A stretch of DNA of 64,000 nucleotides, taken from Devosia sp. Lineage in GTDB: Bacteria > Pseudomonadota > Alphaproteobacteria > Rhizobiales > Devosiaceae. The notes beneath the pieces are model-generated. The model saw only the letters and a program-made list of their open reading frames with translations, was not told the DNA's origin and made no database searches. The stretch lies in contig NZ_JAFKHE010000029.1 in NCBI RefSeq assembly GCF_017307495.1, positions 27,959 through 91,958 of the forward strand, given 5' to 3'. A program made the translations under genes and the position numbers. How positions within the stretch are numbered: position 1 is the stretch's first letter; each line of letters opens with the position of its first letter. Shown here piece after piece: positions 16,937-26,106 of the stretch.

Positions 16937-17892
16937 GCCCGTCCGTCCGCACCTTCGCCGTTCCGGCCCTGTTGCTCTCCGCAACCATGCTCGCCGGATG
17001 CGCCAGCATGACCAAGCCTCCGGCGATCAGCTACGACGCCAGCGTGCCGCCTTTGCCGGCGATCCCGGCCGCCGTCACCGATGACCGGCCGAAGCCGGTG
17101 CTGATCCCGCCGGCCTGGACGGTCGCACGCGGCGGCGAGACCGCCGGCACCCCGACCGGCCGCGTCGAGAACGCCAATGCGGCGGCTCGCGTGCAGCCGC
17201 GCCGCGAGGGCTATTACAACGCCATCCAGATCTACCCATGGTCGGAAGGCGCGCTCTATCAGGTCTATGCCGTTCCCGGCCAGATCACCGACATCGCGCT
17301 GGAGCCGGGCGAAAGCCTGACCGGCGCGGGACCGATCGCCGCCGGCGATACGGCGCGCTGGATCATCGGCGATACCGAGAGCGGTTCCGGCGTCACGCGC
17401 CGCGTCCATATCCTCGTCAAGCCGAGCCGGCCCGACATCACCACCAACCTCATCGTGACCACCGACCGGCGCACCTACATGCTGGAGTTGCGCTCCGGCG
17501 AGAAGCCCTACATGCCGTCTGTCGCTTGGGCCTATCCGCAGCCGCCGGCCAGCCAGCGCCAAAGCGTGCCAGTCACGCCGGTCATTCCGGCCGTGGCCGC
17601 CCGCAATTATCGCTACAGCCTGACCGCCACTGGCAATCCGCCGTGGAAGCCGATCGCCGTCTATGACGATGGCCGGCATGTCTATGTCGAGTTCCCGGCC
17701 GGCATCGTGCAGGGCGAGATGCCGCCGCTCTTCGTCATCGGCCCCGAAGGCGAAACCCAGATCGCCAACAGCCGCATCTATCAACACATCCTGATTGTCG
17801 ATCGCCTGTTTGGCGCGGCCGAACTGCGCCTTGGCGCGGGCGACAAGCAGCAGACCGTCAGGATTACCCGCACCGACGGGAGGCCGTCATAA
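16933..17892 (+). CDS. trbG: TrbG, VirB9-like outer-membrane complex protein
   Basis: The 319-residue protein has a lipoprotein-type signal ending LAGC (cysteine at about residue 20). The VirB9/TrbG body follows, with IYPWSEGALYQVYAVPGQ, TDIALEPGE, GSGVTRRVHILVKP and YRYSLTATG. It forms the outer-membrane core with TrbI. It overlaps trbF, and its TAA shares one base with the trbI ATG. Confidence 0.93.
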   Translation: MSPSVRTFAVPALLLSATMLAGCASMTKPPAISYDASVPPLPAIPAAVTDDRPKPVLIPPAWTVARGGETAGTPTGRVENANAAARVQPRREGYYNAIQIYPWSEGALYQVYAVPGQITDIALEPGESLTGAGPIAAGDTARWIIGDTESGSGVTRRVHILVKPSRPDITTNLIVTTDRRTYMLELRSGEKPYMPSVAWAYPQPPASQRQSVPVTPVIPAVAARNYRYSLTATGNPPWKPIAVYDDGRHVYVEFPAGIVQGEMPPLFVIGPEGETQIANSRIYQHILIVDRLFGAAELRLGAGDKQQTVRITRTDGRPS

Positions 17893-19055
17893 TGACCGAT
17901 ACCGCAGGCAATACCGCAACCAGCACCCCCGTCGCGCCGATGCGGCTTCGCGCCGAAGCGCCGCGCGTCACACGCCTCTCGCGCAAGATGCTCGCGAGCG
18001 TCGCCGCCGTCGCCCTGGTCGGCATCGGCGGATCGCTGATCTACGCGCTCCAGACACGCGGGCCGGACGATGGCGGCGCTGAGCTTTATTCCACCAACAA
18101 CCGCCAGACCGCCGACGGTCTCGCCGGATTGCCGAAGGACTATTCCGGCCCGATCCTTGGCCCGGCGCTTCCCGGCGATCTCGGCCGCCCGATCGTCGAC
18201 GCGCAGAACAACGGCCAGCCCGTTGTAACGCCCGCGGTTCCGACGCCCGGCGTCAGCGAGGCCGAGCAGCGTCGCCGCGCCGAGGAAGAGGCCGCGCGCC
18301 TCAGCACCGTCTTCTTCCAGTCGCGGCAGGGATCGACGGCCGCCAGCACGGCGGGCGCAATGCCCGGTCTTGCCGGCCTCGATCTCTCCGGCGCGGGCGG
18401 ACAGGCCGCCACCGGCCAGGACAAGCTGCTCGCCTTCCTCAACGCGGCGGCCGACCGGCGCACCGTCACGCCCGATCGCGTGACGCCGCCGGCGTCGCCC
18501 TTCGTGCTCCAGGCCGGGGCGGTCATTTCGGCCGCACTCATCACCGGCATCCGCTCCGATCTGCCCGGCCAGATCATCGCCCAGGTCACGGAGCCGATCT
18601 ATGACAGCCCGACCGGGCGCATCCTGCTCGTACCCCAGGGGACGCGGATCATCGGCCAGTACGACAACAACGTGCAGTTCGGCCAGCGCCGCGTCCTGCT
18701 CGTCTGGAACCGGCTCATCATGCCGAACGGCCGCTCGATCGTTCTCGAGCGCCAGCCTGGAACCGACACGCAGGGCTATGCCGGCCTTGAGGATGGCGTC
18801 GATTATCACTGGTGGGATCTCGCCAAGGCGGCCGGGCTCTCGACCCTGCTTTCGGTTGGAGCCGAGCTTGCCGTCGACGATCAGGACCGGCTCCTGCGCG
18901 CCATCCGCAACGGCGGCCAGGACACGATCAACGACGCCGGACAGCAGATCGTTCGCCGCCAGCTCAACGTCGCGCCGACGCTGACCATCCGGCCGGGCTT
19001 CCTGGTCAGGATTGTAGTGACGCGCGATCTTGTCCTCGAACCCTTCAGGAACTGA
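17892..19055 (+). CDS. trbI: TrbI, VirB10-like core complex protein
   Basis: The 387-residue protein has one membrane helix (about residues 36-53), a proline-rich periplasmic linker and a C-terminal TrbI/VirB10 domain. The domain contains GAVISAALITGIRSDLPGQ, VTEPIYDSPTGRILLVPQG and LDGVDYHWWD-like segments. It spans both membranes and completes the channel. It starts in the last base of trbG. Confidence 0.94.
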   Translation: MTDTAGNTATSTPVAPMRLRAEAPRVTRLSRKMLASVAAVALVGIGGSLIYALQTRGPDDGGAELYSTNNRQTADGLAGLPKDYSGPILGPALPGDLGRPIVDAQNNGQPVVTPAVPTPGVSEAEQRRRAEEEAARLSTVFFQSRQGSTAASTAGAMPGLAGLDLSGAGGQAATGQDKLLAFLNAAADRRTVTPDRVTPPASPFVLQAGAVISAALITGIRSDLPGQIIAQVTEPIYDSPTGRILLVPQGTRIIGQYDNNVQFGQRRVLLVWNRLIMPNGRSIVLERQPGTDTQGYAGLEDGVDYHWWDLAKAAGLSTLLSVGAELAVDDQDRLLRAIRNGGQDTINDAGQQIVRRQLNVAPTLTIRPGFLVRIVVTRDLVLEPFRN

Positions 19056-19057
19056 CC

Positions 19058-19285
19058 ATGACCAAGCTGAAACTCGGCCCCATCGCCGACGATAAACCCG
19101 TCAAGGTCGCGCTGGAGCTGCCTGCCGCGCTCCATCGCGACCTGATGGCCTATGCCGAGATCCTCGGCCGCGAGTCGGGACAGGCATCGGCCGATCCGGT
19201 CCGTCTCATTGTTCCTATGCTGGAGCGATTCATAGCCACGGATCGGGGATTTGTGAAAGCGAGGAAGTCAAAAGCATCGCAGTAA
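19058..19285 (+). CDS. DUF2274 family protein
   Basis: The 75-residue protein (starting MTKLKLGPIADDKPVKVAL) follows trbI by 2 bases. I recognise the DUF2274 family that ends the trb operon in these ICEs; LPAALHRDLMAYAEILGRE resembles a ribbon-helix-helix helix pair. The longer in-frame reading upstream lies inside trbI and is a shadow. Its last 56 bases overlap, tail to tail, the convergent LysR gene. Confidence 0.82.
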   Translation: MTKLKLGPIADDKPVKVALELPAALHRDLMAYAEILGRESGQASADPVRLIVPMLERFIATDRGFVKARKSKASQ

Positions 19286-20177
19286 TGATTGTTGCTCTTG
19301 TTGATCGGGATAATGTACGCGCGAGACTGAGCAATCGACGGCAGGCCGGATTATCGTTCCGGGGCGACCACACTGCGCTGAAGGGCAGAACTTCGTTCGC
19401 GATCGGTCGATATGTGATTCCTGGGAACTGTGCGACCGTAGTTGCTTCGCTCGTCAGCGTTAGACCTCGACCGACCGCTACAAGCGAGAGAAGATTGTCT
19501 CGACCGACATATTGTGTATCAACTTCTGGATGCCGTCCAAGATCAGCGAGGCGCTGCACCAAGTAGTCGTGAATCTCCGGCCCCGGCGCCCCGTCGCTTA
19601 CAATGAACCGCTCGCCGACGAGGTCGCGCCAGTTGAGTTCCGCCTTGCCGCAGAGCGAGTGGTTAGCGGGAAGGACAACAAATACCCGCTCCCACCAAAG
19701 CTGATCGACTTCGCAATCGGGCCACTGCGACGTACCGGTGATGAACGCAACATCAAGTCGCAACTGACGAATCGCCGAAACATGATCCGCCGGATCGCCG
19801 TCTATCAGCTCGATTCGGACCTGCGCGTGACCCTTATCATAAGCGCGCAGCAACTCCGACAGGAAGCCCGAGGCGAGCGAAGAGAATATCCCGATCTTGA
19901 TCCGACCGTCTTCGGAGCGTCCGATCGTGGCGACGTCCTTTGCACCATACTCGATCTGCCTAAGTGCCTTTCGCGCGTGCCGCACGAAGCGCTGCCCGGC
20001 CAGCGTTAGAATGACACCGCCATTGTGCCGCTGAAAGAGCGAGGCGCCCAAGTGATCCTCAAGATCGCGGATTCGACGGCTGACCGCTGACTCTCGGATG
20101 CCAAGCGCCGACGCAGCCTTGCGAAGGCTGCCATGTTCCGCTGCGGCAACGAAGTATCGGAGGTGGCGTAGTTCCAC
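19230..20177 (-). CDS. LysR-family transcriptional regulator
   Basis: The 315-residue protein has an N-terminal winged helix-turn-helix (MELRHLRYFVAAAEHGSLRKA, ESAVSRRIRDLE, residues 1-60). A substrate-binding domain follows (IKIGIFSSLASGFLSELL, LVAVGRGLTL). The effector is unknown. It faces the trb operon tail to tail and is divergent from the tetR-efflux operon. LysR genes after the trb block are common in this ICE type and may control transfer. The last ~20 residues overlap DUF2274 and may be a read-through tail. Confidence 0.9.
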   Translation of the reverse strand: MELRHLRYFVAAAEHGSLRKAASALGIRESAVSRRIRDLEDHLGASLFQRHNGGVILTLAGQRFVRHARKALRQIEYGAKDVATIGRSEDGRIKIGIFSSLASGFLSELLRAYDKGHAQVRIELIDGDPADHVSAIRQLRLDVAFITGTSQWPDCEVDQLWWERVFVVLPANHSLCGKAELNWRDLVGERFIVSDGAPGPEIHDYLVQRLADLGRHPEVDTQYVGRDNLLSLVAVGRGLTLTSEATTVAQFPGITYRPIANEVLPFSAVWSPRNDNPACRRLLSLARTLSRSTRATIITAMLLTSSLSQIPDPWL

Positions 20178-20386
20178 TTATATTCCGCTGGGTTCATGAC
20201 GTATCGGGCTCCTCCCATGGAGGGAGGACAGGCGCTCACCGTTCCATTCGCGTGGGATCGACCGGCGTTGGTCGACCGGGATAACGGCCTTGCTGTCGAT
20301 GACGATTACCCCCGTGGTTTCCTCTTGCGGTGAGCAACTATAATGGATAGATAGTAATAGATTACTTTCTTGTGTGAGTGCAAGCC
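20178..20386. promoter_or_regulatory. Divergent lysR/tetR control region
   Basis: For the tetR side I see TTGCGG at 20325-20330, a 17-bp spacer and TAGATA at 20348-20353, with a perfect TATAAT also at 20339-20344. The palindrome AGTAATAGATTACT (20353-20366) overlaps the -10/start area. Nearer lysR, about 20256-20280, lie two TCGACC-containing repeats (ATCGACCGG and GTCGACCGG) that could be a LysR site. Assignments are by eye. Confidence 0.5.
20353..20366. promoter_or_regulatory. Probable TetR operator, copy 1 (efflux operon)
   Basis: AGTAAT-AG-ATTACT is a perfect 6+6 inverted repeat with a 2-bp centre. It lies 20 bases before the tetR ATG and overlaps a TTGCGG-N17-TAGATA promoter. Near-copies lie upstream of the tetR relic (28,820), the second tetR (29,643) and phaC (29,900). 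Confidence 0.72.
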
Positions 20387-20995
20387 ATGAATGGGCATCC
20401 CAAGCATCTTCCCGCTGACGAGCGACGAGCGGCGACCGTGGAGGCGATGGTCGATCTGGCCGCGGAACAAAATCCGAGCGACATCACAACGACGGCCATC
20501 GCGCAGCGAATGGGGCTGACCCAGGGGGCGCTGTTCCGTCATTTCCCGAGCAAGGATGCGATCTTAGAGGCCGTCATATCTTGGGTGGCCGAACGCTTGC
20601 TCGCCCGCGTGGATAAGGCAGCAGAAGGAGCCACGTCTCCGATCGCAGCCCTTGAGGCGGTCTTCGTGACACATATCGAATTCGTCTCTGAACACCCGGG
20701 GGTGCCAAGAATGCTGTTCGGGGAGTTGCAGCGTCCGGGCGAGACCCTTCCAAAGCGGATGGCCCAGACGCTGATCCGCCACAACGGCGAGCGGATTCGT
20801 GGGTTGCTCGAAGCAGGGAAGACACGGAACGAGCTGCATGCGGATCTCGATCCAGATGCCGCAGCCACGCTGTTCATCGGCACGGTCCAGGGACTCGTCG
20901 TGCGATCCTTGCTGGCGGGCGATGTAACCCGCATTCGCAGCGATGCGGGCGGCGTTTTCGCCATTTATCTGCGCGGTATCGGAACAGTGCAATGA
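20387..20995 (+). CDS. TetR-family regulator of the efflux operon
   Basis: From the ATG at 20387 it has 202 residues (a GTG lies 9 bases upstream). The N-terminal helix-turn-helix (ITTTAIAQRMGLTQGALFRHF, about residues 28-48) is clear, with a C-terminal ligand/dimer domain. It is strikingly similar over its whole length to the TetR at 29,012-29,635. Its stop overlaps the HlyD gene, so it is the first gene of the pump operon and probably represses itself and the pump through the operator at 20,353. The inducer is unknown. Confidence 0.9.
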   Translation: MNGHPKHLPADERRAATVEAMVDLAAEQNPSDITTTAIAQRMGLTQGALFRHFPSKDAILEAVISWVAERLLARVDKAAEGATSPIAALEAVFVTHIEFVSEHPGVPRMLFGELQRPGETLPKRMAQTLIRHNGERIRGLLEAGKTRNELHADLDPDAAATLFIGTVQGLVVRSLLAGDVTRIRSDAGGVFAIYLRGIGTVQ

Positions 20996-22023
20996 AGAGT
21001 ATTCATCTATCCAGCGTCACAAAGCGGCTCCTGATTGTTGCCGCCGTCATCGCGATAATTGGTGCTGGATGGCTGTGGGTGCAGCGCGGCGACCGCAACG
21101 ACAATACTCTGCGCCTATACGGCAATGTCGACATTCGGGAGGTGCAATTGGCCTTCCGTCAGTCCGGCCGTGTAGCGCAGATGCACTTCGATGAAGGAGA
21201 TCACGTCGAAAAGGGCGCGCGCATTGCTGTCCTCGACGCGCAGCCGTTCGAGGAAGCGCTCGCGGCGGCGGATGCGTCTGTGGATGTTTCTCGGGCAGAG
21301 CTCGACAAATTGCACCGCGGCCTGCGTCCACAAGAGATTGCACAGACGCAGGAGGCCCTTAATCAGGCATTGGCCGTCGCTAGGGAGGCAGAGCGCAATT
21401 TCGATCGTCAGAACCAGTTGCTCACGTCGGGGGCTACCAGTCAAAAGGCGGCCGATGCGGCGCGCGCCTCGCGCGATCAGGCCGTCGCCACTGTCAATGC
21501 GGCCCGGGCCGCCCATTCACAAGCCATGGAAGGCTTCCGCAAGGAAGATATCGCAGCGGGGCAAGCCCGCCTGGCAGCCGCACAAGCAGCACGAGCACAA
21601 GCTGCGACTGCTCTTGCAGACACAGTGCTGCTGGCACCGAGCACCGGCACTGTGATTGCACGGGTTCGCGAACCCGGCAGCATGGTCGTTAGTCAGAGTC
21701 CGATCTATAGCCTCAGCCTTGATGCTCCGGTTTATGTACGTGCCTATGTTAGGGAACCGGATCTGGGCCGCATCGCGCCCGGAATGCAGGTGCAGGTTCG
21801 CAGCGACTCGTCCGACAAGGTCTATCGAGGTCAGATCGGGTTCATTTCACCGCGCGCCGAGTTCACGCCAAAAACGGTAGAGACCACGGATCTACGCACA
21901 GATCTAGTCTATCGCCTGCGGATCGTGGTCACCAATGCAGATGCCGCATTGCGCCAGGGCATGCCGGTGACCATCGACGTCGATGCCGGGCAAGCCTCCA
22001 GCGCGCACGTCAAAGGCCGTTGA
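20992..22023 (+). CDS. HlyD-type periplasmic adaptor (membrane fusion protein)
   Basis: The 343-residue protein has an N-terminal membrane anchor (about residues 10-27), a lipoyl half-motif (REVQLAFRQSGRVAQMHFDEGDHV), a long alpha-helical hairpin rich in Ala/Glu (residues 80-205) and a beta-barrel part. It resembles YbhG/YhiI adaptors. It would link the ABC transporter below to the outer-membrane factor at 26,103. Starts within the tetR stop codon. Confidence 0.9.
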   Translation: MKSIHLSSVTKRLLIVAAVIAIIGAGWLWVQRGDRNDNTLRLYGNVDIREVQLAFRQSGRVAQMHFDEGDHVEKGARIAVLDAQPFEEALAAADASVDVSRAELDKLHRGLRPQEIAQTQEALNQALAVAREAERNFDRQNQLLTSGATSQKAADAARASRDQAVATVNAARAAHSQAMEGFRKEDIAAGQARLAAAQAARAQAATALADTVLLAPSTGTVIARVREPGSMVVSQSPIYSLSLDAPVYVRAYVREPDLGRIAPGMQVQVRSDSSDKVYRGQIGFISPRAEFTPKTVETTDLRTDLVYRLRIVVTNADAALRQGMPVTIDVDAGQASSAHVKGR

Positions 22024-22024
22024 C

Positions 22025-23809
22025 GTGGCGTCCGGTAGCACAACATCCGACCCGCTACGTGACACGGATAGTGAGGTAGCAGTCGTCATCGACGGGGTAA
22101 GCAAGCATTTTGGCAGCGTGCATGCTTTGCAGAGCTTGAATGCGCATATCCGGTACGGCTGTCTTACCGGGCTGGTTGGACCGGACGGCGCGGGCAAGAC
22201 AACCTTGATGCGCATTCTGACAGGTCTGCTGGCGCCGAACAGCGGCCAGGCCACGGTGGCGGGCTTTGATGTGGTGGACGACAATGACGCCATCCATGTC
22301 GCGACCGGCTACATGCCGCAGCGCTTTGGCCTCTACGAAGACTTATCGGTCATGGAGAATATGCGCCTCTATGCGCAGTTGCGCGGCATGGATGCCGACA
22401 GGAACGCTGACCTTTTTGCGGAATTGCTCGACTTCACGCGTCTTGCCCCCTTTACCGAACGCTTGGCAGGGAAGCTCTCCGGCGGCATGAAGCAGAAGCT
22501 CGGTCTGGCCTGCGCGTTGATGGCCCGGCCTGCCGTCCTGTTGCTCGATGAACCGGGCGTCGGCGTCGATCCGGTCAGCCGTCAGGATCTGTGGCGCATG
22601 GTGCAGGCGCTGACCGACGAAGGGATGGCCGTGGTCTGGTCGACCGCTTACCTCGACGAGGCTGAGCGCTGCGACAGCGTGCTGTTGCTCAACGAAGGGC
22701 AGCTTGCTTATGACGGGCCGCCCGGAGAGCTGACCGCACGCCTTACAAACCGAAGCTTCCGTCTGGAACAGGTTGGCGATCAGCGACGTGCCGTGCTTGC
22801 CGAGGCATTGGATCTGGAAAGCGTCAGCGATGGGGTGATCCAGGGTGCCGGCGTACGCATGGTGCTGCGCGCCGATACGGGAAGCGAGCAGATAACCGCG
22901 CTCGCCGGGCGGGTCGATGCGCAGCTCAGGGCGGTGCCCGCCCGTTTCGAAGACGCCTTCATCGATCTTCTTGGTGGTGGTCCGGGCGGCACATCGGCGC
23001 TCGCTGAAGGGTTGTCGCCGGTCGAACTTGCCTCAGACGTCGCCGTTTCCTGCCGGGATCTGACCAAGCGCTTTGGCGATTTCACAGCCACCGACAATGT
23101 GAGCTTCGAGGTCCGCAAAGGCGAGATCTTCGGCCTGCTAGGGCCAAATGGCGCTGGCAAATCGACCACCTTCAAAATGCTGTGCGGCCTCCTCAAACCC
23201 ACCAGCGGCGAGGCGCAGGTGGTGGGGCTGGACCTGCGCCGGGCGACCGGCGCGGCCAAAGGCCAGCTTGGCTACATGGCGCAGAAATTCTCGCTCTATG
23301 GTTTGTTATCCGTGCGGCAGAACCTGGAGTTTTCCGCCGGCGTATATGGCCTGAAAGGCGCCGCGCGGCAGGCCCGGATCGAGGAGATGATCGACATCTT
23401 CGGTCTGCAACCCTGGCTCTCGGCGGCGCCGGACTCATTGCCGCTTGGATATAAGCAACGCCTGGCGCTGGCGTGCGCGGTGATGCATCGCCCGCCTGTG
23501 CTGTTCCTGGATGAGCCGACTTCGGGCGTCGACCCCATCACAAGGCGCGAATTCTGGACCCATATCAACGGGCTTGCCCGCAAGGGTGTGACCGTGATGG
23601 TCACCACCCATTTTATGGACGAGGCGGAATATTGCGATCGGGTGGCGATGCTCTATCGCGCCCGGCTGATCGCGCTAGACACGCCGGACGCTCTCAAGCG
23701 CGGCGCGGTCAGTGATCACCAGCCGGACCCGACCATGGAGGACGCGTTCATTCATCTGGTCGAAGCAGAAGATCTCGCTGACGAGGCACGCAGCGGGGCG
23801 ACAGTATGA
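22025..23809 (+). CDS. ABC transporter ATPase with two nucleotide-binding domains (YbhF-like)
   Basis: A GTG at 22025, directly after the adaptor stop, gives 594 residues. There are two ATPase domains. The first has Walker A GPDGAGKTT, signature LSGGMKQKLG and DEPGVGVDP. The second has GPNGAGKST, LPLGYKQRLA in place of a canonical signature, and DEPTSGVDP. The tandem arrangement matches YbhF-type drug exporters. It powers the two permeases downstream. An in-frame ATG at 21983 would overlap the adaptor by 41 bases and is less likely. Confidence 0.92.
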   Translation: MASGSTTSDPLRDTDSEVAVVIDGVSKHFGSVHALQSLNAHIRYGCLTGLVGPDGAGKTTLMRILTGLLAPNSGQATVAGFDVVDDNDAIHVATGYMPQRFGLYEDLSVMENMRLYAQLRGMDADRNADLFAELLDFTRLAPFTERLAGKLSGGMKQKLGLACALMARPAVLLLDEPGVGVDPVSRQDLWRMVQALTDEGMAVVWSTAYLDEAERCDSVLLLNEGQLAYDGPPGELTARLTNRSFRLEQVGDQRRAVLAEALDLESVSDGVIQGAGVRMVLRADTGSEQITALAGRVDAQLRAVPARFEDAFIDLLGGGPGGTSALAEGLSPVELASDVAVSCRDLTKRFGDFTATDNVSFEVRKGEIFGLLGPNGAGKSTTFKMLCGLLKPTSGEAQVVGLDLRRATGAAKGQLGYMAQKFSLYGLLSVRQNLEFSAGVYGLKGAARQARIEEMIDIFGLQPWLSAAPDSLPLGYKQRLALACAVMHRPPVLFLDEPTSGVDPITRREFWTHINGLARKGVTVMVTTHFMDEAEYCDRVAMLYRARLIALDTPDALKRGAVSDHQPDPTMEDAFIHLVEAEDLADEARSGATV

Positions 23810-24975
23810 ACGGCTCGAACGGACCGCGCCCGGAACAACGAGTGCCTCTTGAGGCCATGCGCCGCTTCGATCCAAAGCGTCTTTGGGCTCTGGTGCTTAA
23901 GGAAAGCCTGCAGGCAATGCGTGATCCGTCCACGCTGTTGATCGCTTTCGTCCTTCCGGTCGTGCTGTTGTTTCTGTTTGCCTATGCGGTGTCGCTGGAC
24001 GTGCGCGCGGTGCGGATCGGCGTCGTGCAGGAATCGCAATCCGCGTCAGCACACTCACTGGCCGCCGCATTCGCCGGCACCCGTTATCTGAATGTCACTT
24101 TCGTCCATGACCGGCGGGAGGTCGCGGACCGGGTTGTCTCCGGCAGCTTGCGCGGCTTTGTGGTGATTCCGCAGGATTTCGAGCAGCGCCTGGCCAACCG
24201 TGGGGTCCAGCCTCTCGTGCAGATCATAACCGACGGCTCGCAGCCCAATACCGCCAACTATGTAACTAACTATGCGCAGGGCGTCGTGCAGACCTGGCGG
24301 GGCGGCCTCGGTGTCGAGGCGCCCCAGGCAGGCGTAACACTGGAGCCACGCTACTGGTTCAACGCCGAACTGGAAAGCCGCCGTTCGCTCGTACCTGGCG
24401 CCATCGCCATCGTCATGACCATCATTGGCACCATGCTGACCGCGCTCGTGGTCGCGCGCGAATGGGAACGCGGCACGATGGAAGCGGTTCTCTCCACGCC
24501 CGCATCGGTCGTGGAAATCCTGATCGGCAAGCTCTTGCCCTATTTTGCGCTCGGCATGCTATCCACGCTTGGCGCAACCGCACTGGCGGTCTTTGTGTTC
24601 GACGTGCCGTTGCGTGGATCGCTGGCCGCGCTCCTGTTGCTTTCAGCCACCTTCATGGTGCCTGCACTGGGTCAGGGACTGCTGATTTCCTCTGTCACCC
24701 GCAATCAGTTTCTGGCCGCGCAGATTGCATTATTCTCCGGCTTTCTTCCGGCATTCATGCTGTCGGGCTTTCTCTATGAGATCGACGCCATGCCAGCGCC
24801 GATACGGGCCATCACCTGGCTGATCCCGGCACGTTATTTCGTGTCTTCGCTGAAGACCATCTTTCTGGCCGGAGACATCTGGGCGGTCTTTGTGCCGAAC
24901 CTGCTGGCGATGGCCGGAATCGGAATCCTGTTTTTCCTCCTAGCGAAACGCGCCACGCGCAAGAATCTGGAGTGA
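23806..24975 (+). CDS. ABC-2 type permease (YbhS-like)
   Basis: The 389-residue protein has one N-terminal membrane helix (about residues 44-65), a large extracytoplasmic domain, and five C-terminal helices starting at VPGAIAIVMTIIGTMLTALVV. This is the ABC2 membrane fold of YbhS/YbhR. It overlaps the ATPase gene by 4 bases. It would pair with the next permease as a heterodimer. Confidence 0.9.
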   Translation: MNGSNGPRPEQRVPLEAMRRFDPKRLWALVLKESLQAMRDPSTLLIAFVLPVVLLFLFAYAVSLDVRAVRIGVVQESQSASAHSLAAAFAGTRYLNVTFVHDRREVADRVVSGSLRGFVVIPQDFEQRLANRGVQPLVQIITDGSQPNTANYVTNYAQGVVQTWRGGLGVEAPQAGVTLEPRYWFNAELESRRSLVPGAIAIVMTIIGTMLTALVVAREWERGTMEAVLSTPASVVEILIGKLLPYFALGMLSTLGATALAVFVFDVPLRGSLAALLLLSATFMVPALGQGLLISSVTRNQFLAAQIALFSGFLPAFMLSGFLYEIDAMPAPIRAITWLIPARYFVSSLKTIFLAGDIWAVFVPNLLAMAGIGILFFLLAKRATRKNLE

Positions 24976-24981
24976 GCGGCC

Positions 24982-26106
24982 GTGGCGCAACACAATAGCT
25001 ATTTCGCTTTCACCCGGCTGCGGGCGCAGTTCATCAAGGAAGTCCTGAGCATCCTGCGCGACCCGCGCAGCCGTATGGTGGTGTTCGCGCCGCCGCTGTT
25101 GCAACTGCTGGTGTTTGCCTTCGCTGCTACGTTAGAAGTGCGCAATGTCGATATCGCCGTTCACAATCAGGATACCGGGCGCTGGTCCTATGAACTGATC
25201 ACGCGACTGGACCGGGCCGACTTCATTACCCGGGTCTATCGCGTGACCGACAGCCAGGAGCTTCGCGATCTTATCGACCAGGGCAAGGTGATCGCGGCGC
25301 TCGATATCCAGCCGGACTTTTCGCGTGCAATCGCCGCCGGCGACAATGGTCGCATCCAGGTTCTGATCGATGGTCGACGCAGCAATTCAGGGCAGATCAC
25401 CGCCAGTTATCTTTCCACCATCGCTGCCGAGGTTGGTGCGGAGGCCAACGCCGGCACCGGGCCCACGACGCCGGCAGCGGTGCGCAACTGGTTCAATCCC
25501 AATCTGACGTACCGCTGGTTTATCGTGCCCGGCCTCTCCGGCATATTGGCCTTCTTCAGCGCGCTGCTCATCACGTCGCTGTCGATCGCCCGTGAACGCG
25601 AACTGGGAACGTTCGACCAGTTGCTGGTGTCGCCAACCTCCACGCCGGAAATCATCGTGTCCAAGTCGCTGCCGGCGCTGGTCATCGGCACCATGCTCGG
25701 ACTTCTGATGATGGCGGCAGCCGCAGGACCGTTCCAGATCCCGTTCAACGGATCGTTTGGGCTCCTATTTGTCAGCCTGGTCCTGTTCATCCTGTCGGTG
25801 GTGGGCATCGGCCTGATGATTTCGGCGATCAGCGCGACCCAGCAGCAGGCCATCCTTGGCGCCTTCGCCATCGGCGTACCCGCCGTTCTGATGTCGGGCT
25901 TCGCCACGCCAGTCGAGAACATGCCCACAATGCTGCAATGGCTGGCTCAGGCGATACCACTCACCCATTTCCTCATCATCGTGGAAGGCAGCTTTCTGAA
26001 AGCAATGTCGCCCGGCGATATTCTTGCCAGCCTTTGGCCATTGGCTCTCATCGCCCTGGTGTCGCTCACCATGGCCACCATCTTCGTTCGAGGACGTCTG
26101 CAATGA
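24982..26106 (+). CDS. ABC-2 type permease (YbhR-like)
   Basis: The 374-residue protein starts at GTG 24982, 6 bases after the first permease. It has the same layout: an N-terminal helix (MVVFAPPLLQLLVFAFAATL), an extracytoplasmic domain and a C-terminal helical bundle, with the conserved RERELGTFDQLLVSPTS segment. Its stop overlaps the ATG of the outer-membrane factor. Confidence 0.9.
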   Translation: MAQHNSYFAFTRLRAQFIKEVLSILRDPRSRMVVFAPPLLQLLVFAFAATLEVRNVDIAVHNQDTGRWSYELITRLDRADFITRVYRVTDSQELRDLIDQGKVIAALDIQPDFSRAIAAGDNGRIQVLIDGRRSNSGQITASYLSTIAAEVGAEANAGTGPTTPAAVRNWFNPNLTYRWFIVPGLSGILAFFSALLITSLSIARERELGTFDQLLVSPTSTPEIIVSKSLPALVIGTMLGLLMMAAAAGPFQIPFNGSFGLLFVSLVLFILSVVGIGLMISAISATQQQAILGAFAIGVPAVLMSGFATPVENMPTMLQWLAQAIPLTHFLIIVEGSFLKAMSPGDILASLWPLALIALVSLTMATIFVRGRLQ